From Acidobacteriaceae bacterium UBA1307 (GTDB lineage: Bacteria > Acidobacteriota > Terriglobia > Terriglobales > Acidobacteriaceae), in contig DBTV01000031.1 of assembly GCA_002307235.1 (NCBI GenBank), positions 133,936 to 197,935 of the forward strand: a DNA stretch of 64,000 bases, read 5' to 3'. Numbering within the stretch: the first letter of the stretch is position 1; each line of letters opens with the position of its first letter. The notes beneath the pieces were generated by a model that saw nothing but the letters and a program-made list of their open reading frames with translations, ran no database searches and was not told the origin of the DNA. Below, in pieces: positions 24,897 to 33,553 of the stretch. The translations under genes and the position numbers were made by a program.

Positions 24897-27449
24897 CTAC
24901 TTGACGACCAGATTCACCGCGCGTCCTGGGACCACGATGACCTTGGCGACGGTCTTGCCCGCCGTGCGACTCTGGACCTTTTCATCGGCCAGTGCGGCCG
25001 CTTCAATGGTCTTGGCGTCGGCATCGGCGGCCACGCGCACCAGCGAGACCAGCTTGCCGTTGATCTGCACCGGCAGCTCCTTCTCGTTTTCCTTGGCCAG
25101 TTCGGCATTGCTCGCGGGCCAGGGCGCACGCAGCACGTTGCCCTTTTCGCCAAGCATCTCCCAGAGTTCGGCCGCAAGATACGGCGCGAAGGGCGCCAGC
25201 AGCAGCGTGAGCGTGTGCAGCAACTCGTAGACGGCCGCCTGCGGAACCTCACCCTTGGCCAGTTCGGCATCGGCCGACTGAATCTCGTTGACCAGCTCCA
25301 TGATCGCCGCCACGCAGGTGTTGAAGTGCCAACGGCCCTCAAAGTCCAGCGTGATCTTCGCCGTGGTCTGGTGCAACTTGCGCAGCAGTTTGAGCGCCGT
25401 ACCGGTGGGCTTGTCGAGCCTGGTGCCCTTGGCCGCGACCGCCGCCGGTGCGTACTTCAGCGCGATGCGGTACACACGGCCGAGGAAGCGGCTGATGCCC
25501 GCCACGCCATCTTCCTGCCAGTCAAGATCGCGGTCGGGCGGCGCGGCAAACAGCGCGTACATGCGCGTTGCATCGGCGCCGTAGCTGGCCACCATGTCGT
25601 CGGGCGAAACCACGTTGCCCTTCGACTTCGACATCTTCGAGCCGTCCTTGAGCACCATGCCCTGCGTGAACAGCCGCGTCGCCGGCTCGTCGTTGACGAT
25701 CAGGCCCAGATCGCGCATCACCCGCGTCCAGAAGCGCGAATAGATCAGATGCAGAATCGCGTGCTCGACGCCGCCAATGTATTGGTCAATCGGGAACCAG
25801 TACTGCGCGGCCTTCGGATCGAAGGGCTGCGCCGGGTTCTTCGCATCGGTGTAGCGATAGAAGTACCAGCTCGAATCAACAAAGGTGTCCATCGTGTCGG
25901 TCTCGCGCTTGGCCGCGGCACCGCACTTGGGGCAGGTGGTATTCAAAAACTCAGGCACGCGGCTCAAGGGCGATCCGCCCTGCTGCGTGATGGCGATCTG
26001 CTCCGGCAGCAGCACCGGCAACTGATCGTCGGGCACCGGCACCAGACCGCACGCGGGGCAGTTGATCATCGGGATCGGCGTGCCCCAATACCGCTGGCGG
26101 CTCACGCCCCAATCCTTGAGGCGGAAGGTGGTCTTGGCTTCGCCAAACCCCTTGTCCCTGGCAATCTCCTGAAGTTTTTTCTGTGCTTCAAGGCAGGTCA
26201 AGCCATCAACGAGAGGATCGGAGTTGACGATCTTCCCTTCCTTCGAGCAAAACGGCAACTCCGTTGTGTCCTCGTTTTGGACGGGCTCGATTACCTGGAC
26301 AATGGGCAGGTCGTACTTCTTGGCAAACTCGAAATCGCGCTCATCGTGCGCCGGAACGCTCATGATGGCGCCGGTGCCGTAGTCGGCCAGAATATAGTTG
26401 GCGATCCAGATCGGCACCTTGGTCTGGTTATACGGATTGATCGCGTAATGGCCAGTAAAAATGCCTTCCTTTTCGATCGAGCCGATGTCACCGTCTTCCT
26501 TGGCCTTCTTCTGCTGCTCAATCATGGCCTCGACGGCGGCCTTGAGCTTGGCATCGTTCGCGGCGAAACGAGCGACGATTGGATGCTCAGGAGCCAACTG
26601 CACACTCGTCGCACCGAAAATCGTATCTATTCGAGTAGTAAAAACGCGGATTTTCTCGCCGCGCTGTTCTGCTTCCCCGTTTCCTTTTAATGCACCAGCG
26701 GTAATAGCTTCATCGTTATATGCAAAGAAATCGACCTCGGTGCCCTTCGAGCGGCCGATCCAGTTGCGCTGCATGGTGCGCACCTTCTCGGGCCAGCCTT
26801 CGAGCGCGTCGATGCCGTCGAGCAACTCATCGGCGTAGGCGGTGATCCGATAGAACCACTGCTCCAGATTGCGCTGCTCGACCGGCGTGGTCTCGTGCCG
26901 CCAGCAGCAGTCGTTGACCACCTGCTCATTGGCGAGCACCGTGGCGCACTGGGGGCACCAGTTCACCTTGCTCTGCTTGCGATAGACGAGGCCCTTCTCG
27001 TACATGCGCAGAAAGAACCACTGATTCCAGCGGTAGTACTCGGGCAGGCAGGTGGTGACCTCGCGCTCCCAGTCGTAGCCGAGGCCGAGCCGCTCCATCT
27101 GCTTCTTCATGGCGGCGATGTTGGACAGGGTCCACTCGCGCGGCGGGGTGTTGTTTTTGAGCGCGGCGTTTTCCGCCGGCAGGCCGAAGGAATCCCAGCC
27201 CATCGGGTGCAACACGTTGTAGCCCTTCATCCACATGTGCCGGGCCAGCGCATCGCCAATCGAGTAGTTGCGCACATGGCCCATGTGCAGCTTGCCGCTG
27301 GGGTAGGGCAACATCTCAATTACGTAATACTTGGGCTTGCCACAATCAGCCGATTCGGCCGCATACATCGTCGGGTCCGCAGCCCAACGCTGCTGCCACT
27401 TGGGTTCAATCGATGCCGGTTCGTAACGCAGTTCGGTTTCTTCCGCCAT
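24897..27449 (-). CDS. leuS: Leucyl-tRNA synthetase
   Basis: Charges tRNA-Leu. The 850-residue protein has the HIGH-type motif in PYPSGKLHMGHVRNYSIGD, an editing domain of the bacterial type (RIDTIFGATSVQLAPEHP, then SVPAHDERDFEFAKKY), two cysteine pairs in the region CPACGLVP and CPKCGAA, and KMSKS in SKMSKSKGNVVSPDD. The ATG at 27449 follows AGAGAAG and gives the family start. The 33 in-frame codons further upstream do not resemble the family. The zeta-type toxin gene ends 28 bp upstream on the same strand but is unrelated. Confidence 0.97.
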   Translation of the reverse strand: MAEETELRYEPASIEPKWQQRWAADPTMYAAESADCGKPKYYVIEMLPYPSGKLHMGHVRNYSIGDALARHMWMKGYNVLHPMGWDSFGLPAENAALKNNTPPREWTLSNIAAMKKQMERLGLGYDWEREVTTCLPEYYRWNQWFFLRMYEKGLVYRKQSKVNWCPQCATVLANEQVVNDCCWRHETTPVEQRNLEQWFYRITAYADELLDGIDALEGWPEKVRTMQRNWIGRSKGTEVDFFAYNDEAITAGALKGNGEAEQRGEKIRVFTTRIDTIFGATSVQLAPEHPIVARFAANDAKLKAAVEAMIEQQKKAKEDGDIGSIEKEGIFTGHYAINPYNQTKVPIWIANYILADYGTGAIMSVPAHDERDFEFAKKYDLPIVQVIEPVQNEDTTELPFCSKEGKIVNSDPLVDGLTCLEAQKKLQEIARDKGFGEAKTTFRLKDWGVSRQRYWGTPIPMINCPACGLVPVPDDQLPVLLPEQIAITQQGGSPLSRVPEFLNTTCPKCGAAAKRETDTMDTFVDSSWYFYRYTDAKNPAQPFDPKAAQYWFPIDQYIGGVEHAILHLIYSRFWTRVMRDLGLIVNDEPATRLFTQGMVLKDGSKMSKSKGNVVSPDDMVASYGADATRMYALFAAPPDRDLDWQEDGVAGISRFLGRVYRIALKYAPAAVAAKGTRLDKPTGTALKLLRKLHQTTAKITLDFEGRWHFNTCVAAIMELVNEIQSADAELAKGEVPQAAVYELLHTLTLLLAPFAPYLAAELWEMLGEKGNVLRAPWPASNAELAKENEKELPVQINGKLVSLVRVAADADAKTIEAAALADEKVQSRTAGKTVAKVIVVPGRAVNLVVK

Positions 27450-27477
27450 AACTTCTCTAGTGTAAATGGCAAGAGGG

Positions 27478-28059
27478 TCAACGGGCAGGCAGAAGCGGCG
27501 CCAACCATGCGGGAATGGGATCGAAGAGGCGCAGCGTTCCCTCTTCAAGCGCGGCCACCCGCCGGTAAGGATGGTTCAGATCGCTGTTGTCGTAGACCTG
27601 CACATAAGGCAGAACCAGCAGGGCGCGGCGCAGGTTTTCCATCGTGCGCGCGTAGCGGCTCTGAATCTTCTCGTCGGGCACGTCGTGGCCGCCCTTGAGC
27701 GCGCGGATGGTGACTCGCTCTTTCGAGGTCTCCGGCCCATCGATACCAACAAAAAACAGCACGACGGTGTAGCCATGCAGCGCGGCCATCTGCAAAAACT
27801 CCAGTTTTTCACCCACTGGATCAGAAAAAACTGTTTCAAAGATGAAGCTCTCGCCGCGATCCACTAGCGCGCTGCGAATCTCCCCGGCCAAGTCCGCAGC
27901 CCGGTAGGGATCGAGCTTCCATTGAAGCGCCAACTGGTCCGCATTCACGAACCGCAGGCCTGACGGTCTTAAATGAGCTTGATAGAAGGTGCTTTTGCCA
28001 GCGCCATTCGGGCCAGCCAGCGCCACTACAATCGGTTTTCGTTCGAGCAAAGGAATCAC
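27478..28059 (-). CDS. Zeta-toxin-like P-loop kinase
   Basis: A 193-residue AAA/zeta-type nucleotide kinase, probably the toxin of a two-gene module. Zeta and PezT toxins phosphorylate UDP-N-acetyl sugars and so block wall synthesis; whether this branch does so is not known. Visible are Walker A in LAGPNGAGKSTF with Lys22, the segment RFVNADQLALQW that follows it in this family, FIFETVFSDP (the base/substrate loop), and a later helical part. The GTG start has AAGGTGA upstream. It begins seven bases after the stop of the ParD-like gene. Plain P-loop kinases without toxin activity share these motifs. Confidence 0.8.
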   Translation of the reverse strand: MIPLLERKPIVVALAGPNGAGKSTFYQAHLRPSGLRFVNADQLALQWKLDPYRAADLAGEIRSALVDRGESFIFETVFSDPVGEKLEFLQMAALHGYTVVLFFVGIDGPETSKERVTIRALKGGHDVPDEKIQSRYARTMENLRRALLVLPYVQVYDNSDLNHPYRRVAALEEGTLRLFDPIPAWLAPLLPAR

Positions 28060-28066
28060 GTGCCGC

Positions 28067-28465
28067 TCACCTTGCCAGAGCGGGACTCATGGTCTCCGCA
28101 GTCTCCGCGACAAACTGCCGATCAACAAAACGCCCTGTGGAGCGCGTGCCGTCAGCCTCCACGCGAACCAGAATCCCCTTGCGCGTGGGATGCGCCTCGA
28201 AATGAGGAAATGGCTCACTGTCCAGATAGGCCTTCAGGCGCACCTCGCCCTCTGCCGTATCCACCGTCGCAATCAACTCTGAAAGCGGCCTCGCACCGCC
28301 CTTCTGCAGGGCTTCGGTTCGGGTACGACCATCGAGTACGGCGTCGACCAGCTTGCCCAGTTTCGCCCAATACTCCACCTGGCCGGCAATCGAGCGCTGT
28401 TGCAGCTCGGCTTCCAGGCGGGCATCAAGGACCAATGCATCGGAGAGTTTGACGGGCTGTGCCAT
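28067..28465 (-). CDS. ParD-like antitoxin
   Basis: A 132-residue protein whose first 40 residues (MAQPVKLSDALVLDARLEAE, then QRSIAGQVEYWAKLGK) match the ParD-like ribbon-helix-helix domain, which should dimerise, bind DNA and repress the pair. The C-terminal half (PHFEAHPTRKGILVRVEADG, then GRFVDRQFVAE) would be the toxin-binding part. ATG 28465 is used. An in-frame ATG at 28492 lies inside a perfect inverted repeat that looks like the operator. The gene directly precedes the zeta-like kinase gene, the antitoxin-first order of most type II modules. Confidence 0.8.
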   Translation of the reverse strand: MAQPVKLSDALVLDARLEAELQQRSIAGQVEYWAKLGKLVDAVLDGRTRTEALQKGGARPLSELIATVDTAEGEVRLKAYLDSEPFPHFEAHPTRKGILVRVEADGTRSTGRFVDRQFVAETAETMSPALAR

Positions 28466-28469
28466 GCGG

Positions 28470-28494
28470 CCATGGTAGCAAAATGCTACCATGG
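28470..28494. promoter_or_regulatory. Candidate operator of the ParD-like/zeta pair
   Basis: Perfect 11-bp inverted repeat, CCATGGTAGCA and TGCTACCATGG, separated by AAA. It ends five bases before the antitoxin start codon. The position is what is expected for autorepression by a ribbon-helix-helix dimer; it would also form a strong hairpin in a transcript that starts upstream. Confidence 0.55.
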
Positions 28495-28523
28495 CCGCAA
28501 TTAAAATCGCGCTTTCTTGATTA

Positions 28524-29372
28524 CTACTGCACCAAGTCCTTGAGCGCCTTCACGTTACGCACCTCATCCTCGGGTTCGTCGACCGGGGTTTCGGCGATAA
28601 AGGCCGAGTGCGCGAAGCGCGGATCGTTGAGCAGGCGGCGGAAGGGCTCGACGCCCATCGTGCCCTTGCCGATGTGTTCGTGCCGGTCGAGCTTGGAGCC
28701 GAGCGCGGCCTTGGCGTCGTTGCAGTGCCAGACCTTGACTGCCTCAAAGCCGATGGTCGAGCCGACCATATCCATCACGGCGTCGTAGTCGGTGACCAGA
28801 TCGTAGCCAGCCACATAGGTGTGGCAGGTGTCGAGGCAAACATTCACCGGCGCGGTGGCGCGGAGCCGCGTGACCAGCTCGGCCACCTGCTCAAAGCTGC
28901 CACCGAGCGAGAACTCGGCACCGGCGGTGTTCTCGATCAGGATGTTGAAGAACGTTCCCTGCCAGGGCAGGCCGTCGATGGCGCTGGTGATGGACTCGGC
29001 GGCCAGCCTGAGCCCTTCCTCGCGCGTGAGGCCCTTCCACGAGCCGGGATGCAGCACCAGATATTCGGCGCCGTAGGCCAGCGCGCGCTCGATCTCGCCA
29101 CGGAAGGCGACGATGCTTTTGGCGCGCACCTCTTCGGTCTGGCTGCAGACGTTGACCAGATAGCTGGTATGAATCACGAGCGGGCCCACGTCGAGCTTGG
29201 CCCGCAGCGCCTTCATGCGCTCGGTCTGCTTGGGATCGGCCTTGACCACACGCCACATGCGCGGGCTGGCCGAGAAAATCTGAAAGGTGTTCGCGCCAAT
29301 TTCGGCGGCGCGTTCGACGGCATTGGATGCGCCGCCGGTCGTGCCCAGATGGACTCCAATCCGTTTCGTCAT
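28524..29372 (-). CDS. nfo: Endonuclease IV
   Basis: Cuts DNA 5' of abasic sites in base excision repair. The 282-residue TIM-barrel protein has the three-zinc ligand segments: VIHTSYLVN, YLVLHPGSWKG, ILIENTAG, VCLDTCHTYVAGYD, KVWHCNDAKAALGSKLDRHEH and FIAETPVDEPE. The N terminus KRIGVHLGTTGG is typical. The length fits the family. It stands alone, downstream of the divergent methyltransferase gene start by 85 bp. Confidence 0.95.
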   Translation of the reverse strand: MTKRIGVHLGTTGGASNAVERAAEIGANTFQIFSASPRMWRVVKADPKQTERMKALRAKLDVGPLVIHTSYLVNVCSQTEEVRAKSIVAFRGEIERALAYGAEYLVLHPGSWKGLTREEGLRLAAESITSAIDGLPWQGTFFNILIENTAGAEFSLGGSFEQVAELVTRLRATAPVNVCLDTCHTYVAGYDLVTDYDAVMDMVGSTIGFEAVKVWHCNDAKAALGSKLDRHEHIGKGTMGVEPFRRLLNDPRFAHSAFIAETPVDEPEDEVRNVKALKDLVQ

Positions 29373-29457
29373 GGTTTCAGTTTACAGGGTCGAAGCGGAG
29401 CCTGAGACTCCGAAACGCACTACAACAATCGCGCCCGCTGTGGTAGGTTTGCGATAG

Positions 29458-30273
29458 ATGACGGCGCGCGCGACAACTCAAAAGACGAAAAGAAATGCGG
29501 AGAGCGCACAGGCCCGCCGTCCAGCCAAAAAGAAAAAACTTCTGCCCGGCCTGCACGTTGACGAGGGCTACATCCAGCATCCATTCGACGCGGAATACGG
29601 CGTGCGCACCAGCGGCCTCATCGTCGGCCGCGCGCTCAAGAGCGGCCATCACAATGACCGGCACAACACCGCCTATTACGGCGTCGCGCCCAGCATCTTC
29701 CAGCGCATTCTGGCCCAGTGGCGGCGCTACAAGCCCGCGGCTCCGCTCAGCGAATACACCTTTGTGGACCTCGGCGCGGGCATGGGCCGCGCTCTTCTGC
29801 TGGCCTCCGAACACGGCTTTCGCCAATGCATCGGCGTCGAGATGAATCCGACGCTGGCTGCCATCGCGCGCCGCAATAACGCGCTATGGCGCAAGGCCGA
29901 CCGCGCCGAATCGCCGCTACGCCTGCTCTGCCGCGACGCGGTCGAATACAAGCTGCCCGCGGGCCCGTGCGCCATCTTTCTCTTCAATCCCTTCGGCGCA
30001 CCGGTTCTCAAACGCCTGCTGACACAATGGGACAAGCAGTTGCGCGGCCGCGAAGGTCAGGTCGACCTGCTCTATGTGAACAACGAGCAGGAACGCACGC
30101 TCCGCTGCCAGTCGGGCTGGACGCGCCTGTTTGCCGGTGAAATTCGCCGCTCGCGGGCCGACGCCATAGCCGACCGCGATATTCTCAACAACCAGCCGGA
30201 CGGCGAGTACATGGCCGCAAACTGGGAAGATTGTTCCATTTACCGCTGGACCGGCAATTTCAGCTCTTTTTAA
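29458..30273 (+). CDS. Class I SAM-dependent methyltransferase
   Basis: A 271-residue protein with a lysine/arginine-rich N-terminal tail (RRPAKKKKLLPG) and a Rossmann-type methyltransferase domain. Motif I is FVDLGAGMGRALLLA (from about residue 102), followed by the acidic end of strand 2 in CIGVEMNPTLAAIARRN and motif IV-like IFLFNPFGAPVLKRLL. NPFG in place of NPP(Y/F) is compatible with small-molecule or N-methyltransferases, so the substrate is open. The basic tail may bind nucleic acid. I chose the first ATG; no strong ribosome site is visible. It is not part of an operon. Confidence 0.8.
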   Translation: MTARATTQKTKRNAESAQARRPAKKKKLLPGLHVDEGYIQHPFDAEYGVRTSGLIVGRALKSGHHNDRHNTAYYGVAPSIFQRILAQWRRYKPAAPLSEYTFVDLGAGMGRALLLASEHGFRQCIGVEMNPTLAAIARRNNALWRKADRAESPLRLLCRDAVEYKLPAGPCAIFLFNPFGAPVLKRLLTQWDKQLRGREGQVDLLYVNNEQERTLRCQSGWTRLFAGEIRRSRADAIADRDILNNQPDGEYMAANWEDCSIYRWTGNFSSF

Positions 30274-30321
30274 AACAAGAAAATCCCATAAAAACTCACA
30301 CGTTCGTGATGCATTTCGCGT

Positions 30322-30342
30322 CAAAACATTAACAATGTTTTG
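30322..30342. promoter_or_regulatory. Candidate operator upstream of the PfkB kinase gene
   Basis: Perfect 9-bp inverted repeat, CAAAACATT and AATGTTTTG, with AAC between. It is about 140 bp before the kinase start and 49 bp after the methyltransferase stop, in AT-rich DNA that suits a promoter. LacI- or GntR-type sugar regulators bind sites of this size; the protein is unknown. Confidence 0.45.
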
Positions 30343-30482
30343 TGTCTTTTCCGATCTGGTTCCCATCGGATGTGACCGGAGAGATACGTTCCGTGCGCAA
30401 GTCATTGACCCTCGCAAGCCCAGCGTGAAACTCTGGGGAGCGGCCGCAGAGCCGAATGGTCAAGAAAAGGTAGGCATCAACC

Positions 30483-31409
30483 GTGAACGAACCGCGTTTC
30501 ATTGTTGGAATTGGTGAGCTCTTGTGGGATTTGTTGCCGGAAGGCCCTCGTCTGGGCGGAGCACCGGCAAACTTCAGTGTTGCCTCGGCACGCTTGGGCA
30601 ACCGCTCGGTGATCTTGAGCCGGGTCGGCAGCGACGCGCTCGGTCGCACAGCCATGGATGAGTTGGCCGCAACACCGGTCGACGCCAGTCAGGTGGAGGT
30701 CGACCCCGTGCATGAGACCGGTCAGGTCGATGTGCATTTCGCCTCCGGCGAGCCACAGTACAACATTCACGAACCGGCGGCCTGGGACTTCATGGAGCTG
30801 TCCGACGAATGGGTGCAGTTGGCCGAACGCGCCGACGCACTCTGCTTTGGCACCCTGGCACAACGCTGCCGCGAGTCGCGCCAGACGATTCAGACGCTGG
30901 CCGCGCAGACCCGCCCGGGCTGCATCCGCGTGCTCGACGTGAACATGCGCGCGCCTTTTTATTCCGGCGAAATTCTGCAGGAGTCGCTCGAGCTGGCCAC
31001 CGTGCTCAAGCTCAATCTGGACGAGCTTCCCGAGGTCATGAACCTGTTGGGGCTGACCATCGAAGAGATCAGCAACCACGAGTTGCAACGCTACGGAGCC
31101 CAACGGCTGCTCGACGAATTCCCGATGCTGGAACTGGTCGCCGTCACGCGCGGCGGCAATGGCAGCCTGCTGGTCAAGCGCGACGAGTGGGACGATCATC
31201 CGGGCTACCCGGTTGAGGTCGCCGACACCATCGGCACCGGGGATGCGTTTACCGCAGCGCTGGTGCATTCCATGCTGCAAGGGGCCGACCTGGCCACGCT
31301 GAACCGCGCCGGCAATCGCTGGGGAAGCTGGGTGGCAACGCAGACCGGAGCGATGCCTGCACTTCCAGAGGCGTTGCAGAACGAGTTGACGCTCGAAGTC
31401 GTACGCTGA
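30483..31409 (+). CDS. PfkB-family sugar kinase, fructokinase-like
   Basis: A 308-residue ribokinase-fold kinase that phosphorylates a sugar from ATP. The N-terminal GIGELLWDLLPEG and LGGAPANFSVASARLG match fructokinases. The C-terminal motif DTIGTGDAFTAALVH contains the catalytic base Asp254 and the anion hole. It starts at GTG with AAGGTAGG upstream. It lies at the head of the pectin-sugar region, just before two exported glycosidases, but ends at its own terminator, so it need not be cotranscribed with them. The substrate could be fructose or another ketose arising from the released sugars. Confidence 0.88.
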   Translation: MNEPRFIVGIGELLWDLLPEGPRLGGAPANFSVASARLGNRSVILSRVGSDALGRTAMDELAATPVDASQVEVDPVHETGQVDVHFASGEPQYNIHEPAAWDFMELSDEWVQLAERADALCFGTLAQRCRESRQTIQTLAAQTRPGCIRVLDVNMRAPFYSGEILQESLELATVLKLNLDELPEVMNLLGLTIEEISNHELQRYGAQRLLDEFPMLELVAVTRGGNGSLLVKRDEWDDHPGYPVEVADTIGTGDAFTAALVHSMLQGADLATLNRAGNRWGSWVATQTGAMPALPEALQNELTLEVVR

Positions 31410-31431
31410 ACGCAGAACTCTGCCAAGACAG

Positions 31432-31465
31432 CGCCGGCCCCTGGAGACGGGGACCGGCGTTTTTT
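31432..31465 (+). terminator. Terminator after the PfkB kinase gene
   Basis: CGCCGG plus CCCC pairs with GGGG plus CCGGCG (one bulged A) and is followed by TTTTTT. Confidence 0.85.
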
Positions 31466-31530
31466 ATGCCGCAAAAGAAAACCTTTTCTTGTTGTCAACC
31501 CATGCCGTTTCCATCTACCATGGCGGCATC

Positions 31531-33423
31531 ATGAAAAGGTCACCCGCCCTGCTTGCTCTTCTTGCGGCGCTCTCAGCGCCGTTGTGCCTGGTTGCGCAGT
31601 CTCCGTCACTGACGATTCAGGTCAATCAGCCCAGCACCAAGGTCAGCCCCACGCTGTATGGGTTGATGACCGAAGAGATCAATTATTCCTACGACGGCGG
31701 CCTCTATGGCGAACTGGTCCGCGACCGCGTGCCCGCGCGTACCTGGGGCAGCCTGCACTACTGGCCCGCAGTAGCCCGCGGCAACGCGGTCTCGCATATC
31801 TCGATCGATGAAAAAGAGGGCCCCAGCGCCGCCATCACCCACAGCATCAAGGTGCAGGTGATCGGCGCAACCGAAAAGGCTCCTGCCGGAGTCGAGAACA
31901 ACGGCTACTGGGGCATTCCCGTGCGGCCGAACGCCACCTACACCGGCTCGTTCTGGGCCAAGACCGATACACCGGATCTGCCGGTGACCGTCGCGCTTGA
32001 AAATGACCAGACCGGCGTGGTGGCCGCCTCAGCGACCGTGACCGGAGTCTCGGGCGCCTGGAAGCAGTACAGCTACACGCTCAAGACCGGCAACGTTCCG
32101 GTCTCGCAGAATAACCATCTGCTGCTGACCACGACCAAGCCCGCGACGATCTGGTTCGAGCTGATTTCGCTGTTTCCGCCGACCTATAACAACCGCCCGA
32201 ACGGCAACCGCATCGACCTGATGGAAAAGATGGCCGCGATGCATCCGACCTTTCTGCGGCTGCCCGGCGGCAACTACCTTGAGGGCGACCACATCGCCGA
32301 CCGCTTCGACTTCAAGAAGACCCTTGGCGAGACGGTGAACCGGCCGACGCACCAGGGACCGTGGGGTTATCGCTCCTCCGATGGCATGGGCCTGCTCGAG
32401 TTCCTTGAGTGGTGCGAGGATCTGAAGGTCGAGCCCGTGCTGGCCGTCTATGCCGGCTACTCGCTCGCGCAGGAACACATCGATCCGGGACCGGCGCTTG
32501 AGCCGCACGTGCAGGACGCACTCGACGAAATCGAGTTCGTCACCGGCGGACCGGAGACCCACTGGGGCGCGCTGCGCGCCAAGTATGGTCACCCGGCACC
32601 GTTCCCGCTGCACTACGTCGAAATCGGCAATGAGGACCAGTTCGACCATTCGCACAGCTACGACGGCCGCTACGAACAGTTCTACAAGGCCATCAAGGCC
32701 AAGTATCCGCAGTTGCAGTTGATCGCCACCACGCCGGTCAAGAGCATCAAGCCGGATGTGGTCGATGACCACTACTACGAGTCGGCCGATACCATCTTCG
32801 GCATGGTGAATCACTACGACAAGATTGACCGCAATGGTCCGAAGATCTTTGTCGGCGAGTGGGCCACGCGCGAGGGCGATCCGACGCCGAACCTGGACGC
32901 CGCGCTGGCCGACGCCGCCTGGATGACGGGCCTTGAGCGCAACAGCGATCTGGTCGTGATGCACGCCTATGCGCCGCTGCTGACCAACGTCAACGCGCAC
33001 GGCATCCAGTGGGACACCGACCTGATCGGCTATGACTCGCTGAACAGCTACGGTTCGCCCAGCTACTACGCGCAGGTGATGTTTGCAGGCCACGTCGGCA
33101 CCGAGGTGGTTCCGGCCACGCTGGCAGGCACGCCGGACCGCGTCTTCACCGTCGCCACGCGCGATGAGCAAAAGCACAAGCTCTACATCAAGCTGGTCAA
33201 CGCCACCAGCCAGGCCGTGCCGCTGGCAATCTCGCTCGAAGGCGCTGGCAAGATCGATCCCAAGGCCAAGCTGATCACGCTGACGGGCAAGACGCCGAAT
33301 GCGACCAATTCGCTGGCGGCTCCCGAGGCCGTGGTTCCGATGGAAAAGGCGATCACGGTGAGCACAAAGTTCAGCGAGACGCTGGTTCCCTACTCGATCA
33401 ACGTGCTCGAAATCAACAACTAG
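31531..33423 (+). CDS. Exported GH51-type alpha-L-arabinofuranosidase
   Basis: Removes terminal arabinofuranose from arabinan, arabinoxylan or the side chains of pectin. The first 25 residues are a signal peptide (MKRSPALLALLAALSAPLCL), which is why ATG 31531 was chosen over an upstream in-frame ATG. The N-terminal part includes a carbohydrate-binding-like beta domain (residues about 130-220). The barrel carries the acid/base in YVEIGNEDQFD (Glu368) and the nucleophile in IFVGEWATREG (Glu443). The C-terminal beta-sandwich follows. Together with the rhamnosidase next door it points to breakdown of the branched regions of pectin. Confidence 0.92.
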   Translation: MKRSPALLALLAALSAPLCLVAQSPSLTIQVNQPSTKVSPTLYGLMTEEINYSYDGGLYGELVRDRVPARTWGSLHYWPAVARGNAVSHISIDEKEGPSAAITHSIKVQVIGATEKAPAGVENNGYWGIPVRPNATYTGSFWAKTDTPDLPVTVALENDQTGVVAASATVTGVSGAWKQYSYTLKTGNVPVSQNNHLLLTTTKPATIWFELISLFPPTYNNRPNGNRIDLMEKMAAMHPTFLRLPGGNYLEGDHIADRFDFKKTLGETVNRPTHQGPWGYRSSDGMGLLEFLEWCEDLKVEPVLAVYAGYSLAQEHIDPGPALEPHVQDALDEIEFVTGGPETHWGALRAKYGHPAPFPLHYVEIGNEDQFDHSHSYDGRYEQFYKAIKAKYPQLQLIATTPVKSIKPDVVDDHYYESADTIFGMVNHYDKIDRNGPKIFVGEWATREGDPTPNLDAALADAAWMTGLERNSDLVVMHAYAPLLTNVNAHGIQWDTDLIGYDSLNSYGSPSYYAQVMFAGHVGTEVVPATLAGTPDRVFTVATRDEQKHKLYIKLVNATSQAVPLAISLEGAGKIDPKAKLITLTGKTPNATNSLAAPEAVVPMEKAITVSTKFSETLVPYSINVLEINN

Positions 33424-33483
33424 CGTTTTTTCGGCGCGCAAAGCGCCGGACAAACGCGAAAAAAGACGAAAGAGAAGAAAAAC

Positions 33484-33517
33484 TCCCGCCGCAGAGCCAA
33501 AGGTGCTCGCGGCGGGA
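33484..33517 (+). terminator. Possible terminator between the GH51 and GH106 genes
   Basis: TCCCGCCGC pairs with GCGGCGGGA across a 15-base loop, followed by ATATTCTTT. An earlier small hairpin (CGGCGC-GCAAA-GCGCCG, 33431-33447) lies just after the GH51 stop. The T content is weak, so readthrough is plausible. Confidence 0.5.
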
Positions 33518-33553
33518 TATTCTTTATTGGAAAAGTTTTCAAGGAGAAATACC

